A stretch of 15,982 bases of DNA from Alectoria sarmentosa (Eukaryota > Ascomycota > Lecanoromycetes > Lecanorales > Parmeliaceae). Below, piece by piece: positions 1-10,630 of the stretch. Location: assembly GCA_009733775.1 (NCBI GenBank), contig WOGZ01000545.1:1-15982 (forward strand), written 5' to 3'. The translations under genes and the position numbers were made by a program. Below the pieces are notes generated by a model. The model was not told where the DNA came from. It searched no databases and worked only from the letters and a program-made list of their open reading frames with translations. Position 1 is the stretch's first letter. Each line of letters starts with the position of its first letter.

Positions 1-3000
1 TTTATTTTATAAATTAAACGATTTATTAAATTTATAATTGAATAAAATCATTATAAAAAAACTTCGTAAAGAGTTTTCGCTTTTTTAAACATTTTTTTTT
101 TTTAAAATCTTATTTCACTCGACGTTATTATATGTGAAATTTTTTATTATATAAACGATATGATAGCTTGAAAAAAGTCTATCGTTTATTGTTTATAAAT
201 TTTTATAAAATAAGAGATTTGATACGTTTAAAAGAAGAAAACGTAAATAATAAAATTCGTTTGCGTTGAAATTGATATAATATATTTTCACAATAATATC
301 GATACGCCTTTAACGTGAACTTTATTTTTAAATATCTTAAATGTTTTTTTTTAAACGTAATGTTTCGATAAATTAATGTAAAAAAGATTTATTAATCGTT
401 TTTGTTGTTAACGTCGTATATTTAATTGAAAAAAGATTATAAAAAAGATTTAATATTCGCTTATTGTTATTATATTAAATAATTAAAATTTATTATTAAA
501 GATTATGATTTGTTAATTTAAAAAATGAATAAATAATCGCTTTATAATAAAATTGTGATTATACAATTTAAAATCAAATATTTTTTAATAAAGTTTTATT
601 GATTTCATTCAACGTGCGTCTTAATACTTTTGAATTTTATTTATTAAATTTATCACATCGTTTTCGTTTATTCGTTTCATTCGAAAATTAATTTGATCAT
701 TACTTTTATAAATGTATTTGAAAATGTATTTACAAATTTTAACGTTAACGCATATTTTCACATTAATGTGAGCATTATATTTGATCGACAAATACGAATT
801 ATAAAGCATCATTTAATAATTTTATTTAAATTCATTTTTTGAAGTTATAATAGATTTATGTCGACGATAAATAAAATATTCGATATTTGATTTAAAGATA
901 ATATGATTATTGAATTTTTTTGAAAATCGTTTATTACATTAATCTTTATTCGAATTTTAATAAAATAAAACGATATTCGTTTTACTTATAACGTAATAAT
1001 TGTAATTATTATAAATTATACATTTAATTACGATAACATTAAAATTGAGAAATCATATATAATTAAAGATTTTAATATTAATAATAACGTTTATCTCGTT
1101 GACGTTTAAATAACGATTTTTAAAATATAATATAATGAATATATGAGCATACGATAATTCTCGTTTTTGAAATTTTATAATATAATAATACGTTGAAACT
1201 CGATCTTTTACGAGCAAAAGTTAATTAAAATTAAAATTAATCATCGAAATTTCAATCGATCGTAATTTTGTTTTCGGGGTAAAAAGAAAAAATTTGAGGA
1301 TATTATAGAATTTATAAACAAAAATTACGGCGTATAAGGGGTTGAACGATGTTAAAAACATTTTTAAAAATTGTGACTTGCATTAATCGTTTAATTAATA
1401 TATTTTTAAAAAATTTATTATAAATAAATTTATTAAAAGAGATGAAAGGGAGCTTATTAAGCATCTTCTTTTTTAAAATATTATTTATGAGAATTTTTAA
1501 TTTCAATTTGAACATTTTTGTTATTAAATTAAATCGATCGATAATTTATTCGTTAAATAATAAATTGATAATGATCTTAATTTATTTTAAGTTATAAATA
1601 AAGATAATGAAGATATTTGATCGATTAAATTTAATAGTTAAGATTATATAATTTTAATAGAATTATTTCATAAATTATGAATTTTTTTGATATGAAAAAG
1701 AAAAAATAATACGTTATTTGTTAATTTATGAGCTCGTGATAATTTTATCGATTTAAACATTAATAATTGTTTAATAAATGTTAATTCGAATGATTTTTTG
1801 ATTTTGTTTTATTTAATAAAGTCGATTGTTTTTGACGATCATATATATATCGCAAATAAAATATTAAAATAATTTATCGCAGTGAAAAAGACGATTGAAT
1901 TTAATAAAACGAATTTATATAAAATATTTATAAAAACTCAATTTAATAAACTTGAAGAAATAAAGAAATAAATTTATAAAAAGAAATTAATATAATTCGT
2001 GTTGAATTTTCTCGATCATTAATTCGTAAAACGAAATTGTTATTATTATTTCGATTAACAAAAAGACTTTTATTAAATGAAACATTTATAATGAATATAT
2101 TATTATGTTATAATTATTCGTCGAATGAAAAGATAAATGAATAACGTAATAATATATAAGCGAAATATTAATATAAAATATTATATTTATCATTACTTTG
2201 AGTTTTAATTAAGACGTTTCTCGTTTCGAATATGTTTAATAAATTATTTATATTGCTCTTTTAAGCAATAACGATTTCATTTGAAATAAAACGATTATAA
2301 ATGTGTAAATTATAATGTTGTGAGTTTTTATACAATAGCTTATAATCTCGTGTAATTAAATCGATTTTCAATTTTTCAAATATCGTTTTGAAAACAATAA
2401 TGTAAAAATTGATGCTTTTAAAAAGAATAATTATTTTTCGATAAAGTTATTGTTTAATGTTATTATAATAATCATATTTGATATAATTAATATAAAAAAC
2501 GCGATCGAAAGAAAGTTATATCGTGTTATAAATTGTTTTTGAATGTTATTTATAATGTAGATTTGATTAAAAATCGATTTCTCGTTTTTTAAAGACGTCA
2601 AAGTAAATATATAAATGATGATCGCGCTTTATATTTTACATGTGAATAAAACGATTAAGTGATTGATGATAATTTGTTATAAAATTATCGAGGCGACGTT
2701 ATTATATTAAACGTTGTGAACGAAATATTTTTTATATTCATCGATTAAAATTATAATATTAGATTTTAAAAAGTGTAAAATATTATTAATATCACGCTCA
2801 TTGAGATTAATAAGATTATTTATATTCGTTTTAATTTTATAATGCTTTTTATTCTCGCCTTAATCGTTTTTTTGATCGTCGTTTTATAAAAGATTTATTT
2901 CAGATATAACGACTTTAATTTTGTTATTATTATAACATCATTTAAATAATTCGTTTTTAAACGACGTCGCATCATATCGATCGTAAATTTGATTTATAAA

Positions 3001-4985
3001 ATCGAAATTATGTCGTAAAAACTTTATAATGTATAAATGACGCGTAATGTAATTTATTAATCTTATTGAAGATTAAATAATTGTTAAAAGAGGGTTGAAA
3101 AGCGAATTTGAGGAAGGGCTGTTAAAGAAATTGATATTAAAAAAAATTGTTAATAGATTTCGTAACAGAGGATTTTTTATATCAATTAAAACATTTTTCG
3201 ATCGTTTAAAAGTATAAAAAACGCGTCGTTAAGTGAAAAAGAAAATGTTAAGCGAGATAAGAGATGAGAACGCGTTTTAAAAAAACGAAAATCGATTAAT
3301 TTAAAAAAACGACGGTTGTGAGAATAAGATGTTTATTCGAAATCTTTTTAAAAATCTTTCACGTCCTTTTGAAATAGTAATAATTAATTTTTTAATAATA
3401 ATTAATATTTTATCTCGATTGTCGACGAAGAAAGATTCGCTTAAAAAGCGACGTTTATACGCATTAATAAAAGTTTCAAGAAAATACTGAAAGACGATTA
3501 TAATATCGAATTCATTTAATTATACGCTTTAATAGGGCATCGATAGCGAATATATTTATTTGATAATCGATTAATATATTAATAAAAGAATAATGATTGC
3601 ACGCGGCTCAGTAGGTAAATAATTGAAACGAAAAAAAATTTGATCGCTTCGAATAAACGTCGTGCGATTTTAAAATAAATATTTGAATGTTTTTTAATAT
3701 CGTTAATAGTAAGTCAATAAACATCATTTTTACATTATTGAAAAGCGTAAATAAAATATTATAATTCACGAAAATATAAAGAAATTATATATTGAAGAAA
3801 ATAAAAAGCATAAAATGTAAGATTTTTATACACAAATTTTTGATAAAAATGCTCGAAAGGTTTAAACGCCGTTATTCGAACGCTATCCGAAATAGAAAAT
3901 TTATTTAATTTTTTGATTGACTGTATATATAAATTTAAGATATTTTAATTCAATTTTATATTATTTTTTTATATATACTAATAATAATAATAATAATAAT
4001 AATAATATTTATATTCGAATTTAATTTATAAAAGTTATATTAAAAAATTTGAAAGATTTAAAACGATTATAAAAATTTAAATTATATTAAATAAAAACTT
4101 AGCGTAAAATTATGCTAATATATTAATATTTTTTAAATGAAAGTATTTTAACAAATTTTGATATTATTATAATCATATAAATTTTATTTTTTATTTATAT
4201 ATATTAAAAAAACTACTTTTTATATTTTTTAATTCGTAATTATTTATATAAATATCTTAATATAAAACTTTTAATGTTTCGCGAGATTAAAAATTTATAA
4301 TATTTTAAACTCGCAATATATTTTTACTGCATTAACGCGTATTTATATTTTTATTATTATTATCGTTTTTATTTAAAAAGCGTCGAGGCGTAAGATATAT
4401 ATTATAAAAAAGATAAAAATCGTAAAAGAGATTATAAAATATATTATATCGAATATATTATTAAAACATCGCTTCGATAAATAAATATTATTTATTTTTC
4501 GTTCGAGTTTTACGCGTACGTTAAATAAGTGTATTATCGAAATTTTAATATAATAAAATAAATACGTATTAAAATCAATTATTTTATATAATATTAAGTT
4601 TATAAAATTATTTTAATTTAAAATTATTATAATCACGTTATAATTTAAATTATTTTAAGTTATTAATTACGCGTATTAAATATAAAATACGAACGATTAA
4701 AATCGCGATAATAATGTTTTTAAATTACGTAATATAAATATATAATACGAAAACTTAAAAGTAATTATATGAGTTATTGTAATTGAAAATATATAAAAAA
4801 AAAAAATTTAAGTAAATGCTTTTTCTTTATAATGTTTATATATTTAAACGATTAATTAATAATATAATCGCATATTATATAAATATCTTAAAAATTGTTA
4901 AAAAAACAACGAATTTTTCGAAATCATGATATCGTTATATGCGTGTCTTTTTTCGACGCGGATAAAAACGACGATATTGTGCTTT
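1..4985. repeat. AT-rich block, probably RIP-degraded repeats
   Basis: Nearly five kilobases of extremely AT-rich DNA with stop codons in all frames; the longest open frames are 63-67 codons of low-complexity K/N/I/F and match nothing I recognise. C is retained largely as CpG: in the first 180 bases I count 6 CpG, 3 CpA and 5 TpG, whereas base composition alone would make CpA several-fold commoner than CpG. This is the pattern expected after C-to-T mutation at CpA on both strands, that is, RIP of transposon DNA in Pezizomycotina. The sub-stretch from about 3900 to 4900 looks even poorer in G and C and may be a different original element. Slightly less eroded patches with G runs lie near 1270-1460 and 3090-3250. 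No terminal repeats, tRNA or gene could be identified inside it. The change to normal composition at about 4985 is abrupt. Confidence 0.8.
3979..4005. repeat. (TAA)9 microsatellite
   Basis: Nine uninterrupted TAA units inside the AT-rich block. Simple-sequence repeat; no function implied. Confidence 0.9.
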
Positions 4986-5396
4986 AAGGGCCGGCGTTAG
5001 TCTCGAATCGACACTGAACGCTTGGTACTTAATATGCGTGATCTTTTCTTATATACTCGCTGCATGGCTGTTTGATTCAATCGCGAGCTTTCGAAATTCG
5101 CCCAAGGAGGTCTAGGCTCCATGATTTCGAACCGAAATTCGGGAACAATATGATTTGTTTAATGAAAACATTTGAGATGCAGTCTAGCGGATCAGGACGG
5201 CGTGTTGGACATCTTATGAACAATGTTATGGCAAAGGAAGGAATGATCTGTTCTATTTTCGACTTTGTAGTATCGGTTGACATTTCGCCTCTGCTACATA
5301 CCAAAAATATTGATCACCAGAGAGACCCTCAACCTATTCTTGAAGCTATTGTGGATATATCGTTCTTGCCAGGACTCGGATCTCCAATGCGCTGAC
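4986..5396. other. 3' flank of the chitinase gene
   Basis: A stretch of ordinary composition between the AT-rich block and the chitinase stop codon; part is probably 3' UTR. A plus-strand frame of 107 codons (5072-5395) is open across most of it and ends two bases before the chitinase stop, but it resembles no family I know and begins about 90 bases from the block edge. Two short near-palindromes, TCGAAATTCG near 5090 and CGAAATTCGGG near 5132, occur close together. I see no convincing gene here. Confidence 0.4.
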
Positions 5397-6774
5397 TCAC
5401 AGCTCATCTTTATTATGTGAGCCTGAAAGTGGTGCAGACGGGATATTCAGATCCGCACCTTGATATCGTTTTCCAAATGTCTTCATCTCGGAAGTCAATG
5501 CTTTGAGGTGCGTGAAGTCATTAGCGTCCTCACCCAAGCCCCAAGCGAACGCACCTCCCAGGTTCTTCTCCTCCATAATGTTTGGGAACTTCTTGGCTAT
5601 AACATCTGGTGTATCCCAGCTCCACCAAAGATTCTCCTCCGAATCCCAGTAGTAATGACCACCACCTTCGCTGTCATATCTCCCGTGCGCCATGGCTTTT
5701 TTGTATGAGGCGGACACTTCCGCAGGAACAGGTTCGTGCCATGAGAAGGCACCCGCGCGGCCAAAGTCGGCGCCGGTCAAGGGATCTTCCATCAGGGTTG
5801 TCTTGCAGCCTACAGGATTGATGTCGCATCCTCCTTGAGGATCAGTCTTGTACCATTTTATGTAGAATGCAAACCCCAGATTCATCTTATTGGTCGGAAC
5901 GCCTCTCTCTTCGTAGGCATTGATAGCTGTCAGAGACTGCGCGATGCCGGTATGGTGTTTAGTGGTGTTGTCTCTCCTGTTCATCAGATCGTAGGTCATG
6001 ACGTTGAAGAAATCCAACGATGCACTGATTGCCGGTACCATAGTCTTGGTGAAGGCCAGCATATCTCTAGGGAGTCCTGGTACAGCAGCCGAGATAAGTT
6101 TGTTTGGACCAAGGGCAGAGCGAATCTCCGAGAGCAGCAACGGATATACTTCAATCTCCCACGCCTTTTCAGAGTTTGGGATCTGCTTGTAGTCCTCGCC
6201 ATTCCCGCTGTCTAACATTCAGTGACACGTCCTGCCAAAGGCAACGAGAACTTAGGAATAGGCAAAATGAAACAATTACGAACCCTGGGTATTCCCAATC
6301 AATGTCAACGCCTAGCGGAAAACGTTAGTATACCATTTCCAAACTCAACGCTTTAAGCCTACCATCTGCGCCAGTGGCATCTATCATTACCTTCACATTG
6401 CGCGCGAATAGCTTGCGTGTGGTGTCTGTCGCTGCGGCGATGTCGAAGCCTGCGGTATTGCCCCAGCCTCCAATCGCTACCATTATGGCCGTTCCGTCAG
6501 TAAACTTTGAACGAGCTATCTCTACCGTCGTGAAGAGAGGCCATGATGATGGCTCCACTTGATTGAATGTTGCCGGGCTCATGAAAGCTAGAGCCACATG
6601 CGTTATGTCTGAGACAAGAGATTTGTCAGGCACAACATTGTGTTGACTATTGCACCATGAGAGAGGTACAAAAGTGATGGTCATCGAGCGGACGCACCCT
6701 GTAAGATACATGATATATCTGGTAGTGGCCATCTGAGCCATCGCAATGAGGAGAGATAAGACGCGCATGAACAT
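5397..6774 (-). CDS. GH18 chitinase with signal peptide and C-terminal KDEL, four exons
   Basis: Glycoside hydrolase family 18 endochitinase, which cleaves beta-1,4-GlcNAc chains through a substrate-assisted glutamate. My model has exons 6774-6698, 6646-6363, 6311-6284 and 6207-5397 with GT-AG introns of 51, 51 and 76 nt. The exons sum to 1200 nt (399 residues plus stop), all in phase. The middle intron has a perfect TACTAAC branch site near its 3' end. Key motifs: AIGGWG at residues 83-88 (the SxGG equivalent); DGVDIDWE at 120-127, so the DxxDxDxE catalytic signature is D120, D123, D125, E127; MTYD at 200-203; and a late GGAFAWGLGED. The first 18 residues are hydrophobic and fit a signal peptide. 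The chain ends in NKDEL, an ER-retrieval signal, so an ER-lumen enzyme is inferred rather than a freely secreted one. No chitin-binding module is seen. An upstream ATG at 6876 would add 34 residues and bury the signal peptide, so I chose 6774 (6768 is also possible). No frameshift or premature stop; it looks functional. Confidence 0.93.
6284..6311 (-). other. 28-nt microexon encoding the chitinase catalytic core
   Basis: Exon 3 of the chitinase. It completes the split glycine codon, then encodes V-D-I-D-W-E-Y-P and two bases of the next glycine. It therefore carries D123, D125 and the catalytic acid E127. It is flanked by an intron ending CGCTAG upstream and one starting GTTCGT downstream. 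Only this splice choice joins the conserved segments on both sides (ATGAD and GNGEDYK) in frame. Confidence 0.88.
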
Positions 6775-6876
6775 TTCGCAGTTGGACGTAAGTTCAAGCG
6801 GTTGAGTATACGGATATGTATGTAGGACGATCCTACACTGGCATCTGGCGGTTCTCACAACACCGGCACCTAACAC

Positions 6877-7079
6877 TTCGCTAGTGCTGTCCTTGACTCC
6901 GATTCAGATAAAAAAAATGCTAGAAAAATTTGGAGACGAGAGACTGCGAGCTCAGCCTTGAGATAGATTTTGAATTGCTGGCATGTTGGGGGACTTCCGC
7001 CCGCGCACTACTCGCAAATTCAATGATCGACCAGGTCACGTGACTGGTCACTCCAGACAACCAATTTTTAGCGCAAGGA
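6877..7079 (-). promoter_or_regulatory. Chitinase upstream region
   Basis: Two hundred bases of normal composition between the upstream in-frame ATG and the next AT-rich block, the only unmutated sequence available as a promoter for the chitinase. It contains the CACGTG palindrome listed separately. No TATA box stands out. Confidence 0.4.
7029..7049. promoter_or_regulatory. Extended CACGTG palindrome upstream of the chitinase
   Basis: GACCA, one base, GTCACGTGAC, then TGGTC: a perfect 10-bp palindrome with a CACGTG core, flanked by a further 5-bp inverted pair offset by one base. CACGTG is the binding core of fungal bHLH factors (Cbf1/Pho4 type). It lies about 255 bp upstream of the chosen start codon. 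Regulatory use is inferred from position only. Confidence 0.45.
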
Positions 7080-7740
7080 GAAATATTAACAAAACGATTA
7101 TTTTACTTACTATTACGCGATTATATCGATACATTTTTAAAATTAATCATTAATTACTATCGTTTGAATGTTTTTATATTTACATTTTAATAATGTTATA
7201 AATTTATTTAAAATTAATCGTATATTGATTTTTTTTAATATATTTATACAAAAGTCGAAAAAAGTAATAAAATTTATAAAAATGTTAAATTATCATTAAA
7301 CGTATATAAGTTTAAAACATTATATATATTATATATTAAATCAAAAATAAATTAATTAAGTATTTAGAAAATTGATAATTTTGTTAAAATTTGAAAATAA
7401 AAAAATAAAACAAATTCATTAAAAATTAAATGATAAATTATAAATCAAAAAATAACAATAATTTATCGTAATTAAAAAACGTAACGTTTAATTAAACTTT
7501 AATATCGTAACGAATTTTTTGAAATACGATAAAATTTTATAAATAAAAATTTTCTTAAATAAAAATAAAAAATATTATAAAGATTTTATATTTTAAATTT
7601 TAATATTTTTAATTATTAATAATATTTTCGTATTTTTAAATAAAATATAAATGAAAATCAATTAAATAAAAGAGAAATATCGAATTCTCATATTTTATAT
7701 AATTAATTTCAATTATCTGTTAAATAAAATAGTTTATAGC
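7080..7740. repeat. Second AT-rich block
   Basis: About 660 bases of very AT-rich sequence without open frames, similar in texture to the block at the left end (remaining C mostly in CpG). It closes off the chitinase island on its promoter side. Most likely another RIP-degraded repeat; no element ends are identifiable. Confidence 0.7.
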
Positions 7741-8160
7741 GAGGGTACAGCGGTTTTTGTAAGGTCAAATAGAGCGTATCGACCATGAAGCGCGATATCC
7801 TCGAATCTTTTTGATCTGTGACCTAGTGATAAACGTAAGTATCCTCATAACATCAGCTCAACAAACCGCGCTTTAAAAACTTCAAATATATTTTTCAAAA
7901 TGTTTTTGTATAAAACATCAAAGCCTTTATCATCTTTATTATCGAAAATCTAAAAAAAAAAAAACGTCGAAAGAACAAAAAGAAGTTGAGAAAGGAAAAT
8001 TAAACTATTCTCTTTAATCATATAAAAAAAATGAATCATTTATGCATAAATTCGATCCTTTGTGTTTCTATACCCGAAAGAAAAGGATGTCATAACGAGG
8101 GCGTTAGATTTGGTGCATCAGAATGGAGAAAGAGAGTAGTCGCGCGGTCGTAATCCCATC
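7741..8160. other. Transitional sequence with no gene seen
   Basis: Intermediate composition between the AT-rich block and the pseudogene-bearing segment. All frames are closed within short distances. I see no RNA gene, repeat or coding remnant. Confidence 0.4.
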
Positions 8161-8169
8161 ATCAATACT

Positions 8170-8472
8170 ATGAGAGAAGAAGTGAAAAAACGAGAAAAAA
8201 CGTTCGCGGAATATATATTTTTTGGAGTACGTGTTTCCGACGATATAAGAGATAATAACATTTCTACAGCGCAAAGCGACTCATTTGCTTTCTCGATGGA
8301 TAGATCATTTCAGCTCGACCTATGCGGAGAAAAGAGCGAGGGAGTGGCGATTGGGTTTCAGCCTCAGTATATATCACAGTCACAGTCACAGTCACAGTCA
8401 CAGTCTCACGCCATCTTCGCCTTTTCCCCAACTCTCAATTTCGTTTTCAATGAAGCCGAGCTACACAACTAA
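8170..8472 (+). CDS. Weak open reading frame containing an SQ repeat
   Basis: A 100-codon frame opening with a charged segment (REEVKKREK). Near residue 70 it includes a run of alternating Ser-Gln that is simply the translation of a hexanucleotide microsatellite. I recognise no domain, and codon use does not distinguish it from chance. It converges on the 3' end of the hemerythrin-like pseudogene with no gap. Probably not a real gene; recorded because nothing else explains this stretch. Confidence 0.15.
   Translation: MREEVKKREKTFAEYIFFGVRVSDDIRDNNISTAQSDSFAFSMDRSFQLDLCGEKSEGVAIGFQPQYISQSQSQSQSQSHAIFAFSPTLNFVFNEAELHN
8375..8404. repeat. (CACAGT)5 hexanucleotide repeat
   Basis: Five exact tandem copies of CACAGT. 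In one plus-strand frame this reads as alternating Gln and Ser. Simple-sequence repeat. Confidence 0.9.
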
Positions 8473-8473
8473 A

Positions 8474-9673
8474 TTACTCATTATCGCTAAGCATGACATT
8501 CTCAGTCTCTCTCTCCACAATGTCATCACGACCGATTCTCCGGCAACATTGGCTAGCGGACTCGGCCGGCACCAGGAAATCGCACGGATTGAAACCGCAA
8601 TGCTCCCGCGTGCGTGGGTACGTCCGAACCAGTACGTTATGTTGAAAGAATGGTTGGTTCCCAGCCTCCTCCGGTTTGTTGCCATGCCAGCCACATACTT
8701 TTCTACTATATAGAGGACTGGGCCAGGGGAGCCTTGGGAGAAGAATCAATCCATCTTTCACATCACATCCCATCCCTTCATCATATTTCAACACGTTATC
8801 GCGTATTCTACGGCATCAGGCGGAGCAGAGGCGGGAAGTCGTTGCCGCCTTGGTGGGTTTTGTCGCAGCGGCCGATGACGAGAGAGAATACTCCGTACTG
8901 GGTGAATAAGAGCGGATTTGGAGGAGATGCACGTGGAGCGTTGAGTTGGGGTGGGGAAGTGGAAGGTGGAGGATATGCTCCAGGCAAGGGGGGTTGGCGA
9001 TTGGACACGCATTAGGAATGAGATCTTGCCGTTCGCCTTGGCGGCGTCTTCGGCTTTTTTTTCAACATGTGCTTAGAGCTGTATTGTCGAAGCGTTCGAG
9101 ACTGAGGAGGAGGAGGAGGTTGATCTCATCGCGGAGATGAGCCACGAGCACGGGCGCGAAGTTGTCCATATTTGCTTTGATAGTCGTCCAGGAGTACTTG
9201 AATGGATCTGCCTGCATCGACTTTCGCAACTCGAAGCAGCTCGTCGAGTCCGTCCATCGTAGAACTCACGATGCTGGTGCAATGCTCCCGAGAAAAATCC
9301 CTCGCCCTCATCGCCTGCCATCGGGGAACATTACAGTCTCTTCGACGTGGTGAGGGTGGTCGACGGTCTTGAGGCACGTGCGAATGTAGGTTAGTAGATC
9401 ACGCACGTCGGATTGATTGTGACTGGGGGAGCCGTAGGACGGGATGTGGGGTGCTCGCAGCATAATGACATTGAGGCCGCGGAGGAGACAGTTATGCGCG
9501 TGGGACATGCCGATGGCTTCGCCGAAAGCACATTGGCTATCCTATTCGACGTCAGCCGATTGGATATCTGAATTACATTTCAAAAGAGCTAGGAAGAGCT
9601 TACGGACGCCGTTGGGCAGATCTGGGGGAACGAGAAACTCGAAGGGCTCGTTTGCCCAGGGTCCTGTTGACAT
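8474..9673 (-). pseudogene. Frameshifted fungal hemerythrin-like (HHE domain) protein gene
   Basis: Remains of a hemerythrin-like protein, a four-helix bundle holding a di-iron site through His and Glu/Asp side chains. Reading from 9673 the N-terminus is M-S-T-G-P-W-A-N-E-P-F, typical of fungal members. A 66-nt intron (9542-9607, donor GTCCGT) leads into MSHAHNCLLRGLN, then DHPHHVEETVMFP, LHQHREFYDG, GLDELLRVAKV, FAPVLVAHLRDEI, KKAEDAAKANGKISFL, a probable 109-nt intron (8898-9006), IGRCDKTHQGGNDFPP, YWFGRTHA and FNPCDFLVPAE. All the usual metal-ligand patches (HAH, HHxEE, HQHxEF, HLRDE) are still visible, but they lie in different reading frames. Frame changes occur near 9322, 9255, 9170 and at the 8-base T run 9055-9062, with two more near 8600-8640; the stretch around 8700-8810 does not align. 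With this many breaks it cannot make a full protein. The 3' boundary is uncertain. Confidence 0.85.
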
Positions 9674-9918
9674 TGAGGAGGCGCGAATGAAGATTGGGCA
9701 AGCGGGCAGATTTTTTAAGAGTGTGTGAAGTAATCAGGGTGGTTTCGTATGCAATACGCTAAAAAAGATGGCGAAGTTCATGATTGACGAAGCAATCGCC
9801 GCTAGGAAGGAGAGTTTGTAACACACTAAATCTGTAGAGTTGTTGCTTGAGCCGCTGTCATTGGCTGAGTCATGGGCAGGGGCCGAAAGCTACAGCTCGT
9901 AATATAGACCCGATCGTT
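9674..9918. other. Upstream region of the hemerythrin-like pseudogene
   Basis: About 245 bases of ordinary composition between the pseudogene start and the short repeat at 9924. I see no coding or RNA feature in it. Confidence 0.4.
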
Positions 9919-9923
9919 CAAGG

Positions 9924-10085
9924 TGTCGAAATTCGGGTTCCCAGCCATGTTTCAGCTATGACCTATTGCGGGTGTCGGCTGTATCACTCCGTTGGTATGA
10001 AGTCAAAGACATCCCTCAGAAGAATCTATCCATCTTACACACCACTCGTGATCACCGTTCTTCCTATATATCCTACTTTTCGACA
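9924..10085 (+). mobile_element. 162-bp TIR element or solo LTR, copy 1, with 5-bp target duplication
   Basis: Begins TGTCGAAA and ends TTTTCGACA, so its ends are inverted repeats of 8 bp. It is bounded directly on both sides by CAAGG (9919-9923 and 10086-10090), a perfect 5-bp target-site duplication. A second, diverged copy lies in opposite orientation at 12363-12556. It has no coding capacity. The TG...CA ends with a 5-bp duplication fit a short solo LTR; the 8-bp inverted ends also fit a MITE. The last 54 bases (CATCTTACAC onward) are the best conserved part between the copies and contain TATATATCC. It sits upstream of the hemerythrin-like pseudogene. Confidence 0.8.
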
Positions 10086-10296
10086 CAAGGTTACTGTCCC
10101 TGCCGTACCTTCCGACCATTGAGCTCGGGGATTGAGAGGGTAGAACGATCTTTCTTGGCATGGCACACAATACCAATCTTTGCCACATTTGCACCTTCTT
10201 CACTGTTCTTTTCCTGTTTTCCTTCCTCTTTGGTGATTTGTATATCTCATACTAAGGCCACGAATGTACCATTCTCGCTCGCAGCTACTTGCGGCC

Positions 10297-10630
10297 ATGA
10301 CCACATCGCTCTTACCGGAGGATACAGATGTGTTGACTGTTCTAGATTTGGCCTTGAGATATTCAAAGCCTTTCGAGACGAAGCGACCTTCTGAACTATT
10401 CCAAACCGTTCTAGGCTTAGAATCATCAGATGGAGGCCGGATATATGTCTCGAGTACAACATTGGACTGTCTAGTCTTCGAGCCATTCCACCAGGCGATC
10501 TTTGGTTGTGTAGTGACAAGCAGAAAAGAAAGCGCTGACGCTAGCAGAATTTTTGGCGGAGATTGTACCAAGAGCCACGGCCCTTGAAAAGCTTCAAGAT
10601 GGACAATCGGTAACGAGTGGGCTTGTATAA
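10297..10630 (+). pseudogene. Unrecognised reading frame with a probable frameshift
   Basis: From ATG 10297 a plus-strand frame runs through MTTSLLPEDTDVLTVLDL, RPSELFQTVLGLESSDGG and FEPFHQAIFGC to about 10515. The +1 frame then continues plausibly with EKKALTLAEFLAEIVPRATA and GQSVTSGLV and stops at 10630. Both parts have protein-like composition, but I do not recognise the family. A single-base loss near 10515-10522 would join them. A 40-nt GT-AG intron (10505-10544) would also join them but is shorter than the other introns here. The minus strand is open over the same stretch, so the strand is not certain. The 3' end would overlap the convergent DUF3431 gene by 37 bases. Upstream lies a pyrimidine-rich stretch (about 10190-10230). 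Confidence 0.35.

Noticed and set aside
5072..5395. Plus-strand 107-codon frame beside the chitinase
   Set aside because: No family resemblance; it sits in what should be the chitinase 3' UTR and starts near the AT-rich edge. Probably a chance frame.
5460..6328. Several plus-strand frames of 62-126 codons antisense to the chitinase
   Set aside because: They are shadows of the GH18 coding sequence on the opposite strand.
9847..10394. Plus-strand frames of 91 and 142 codons
   Set aside because: They run through the short mobile-element-like repeat at 9924-10085 and have no conserved motifs; the repeat explains the sequence better.
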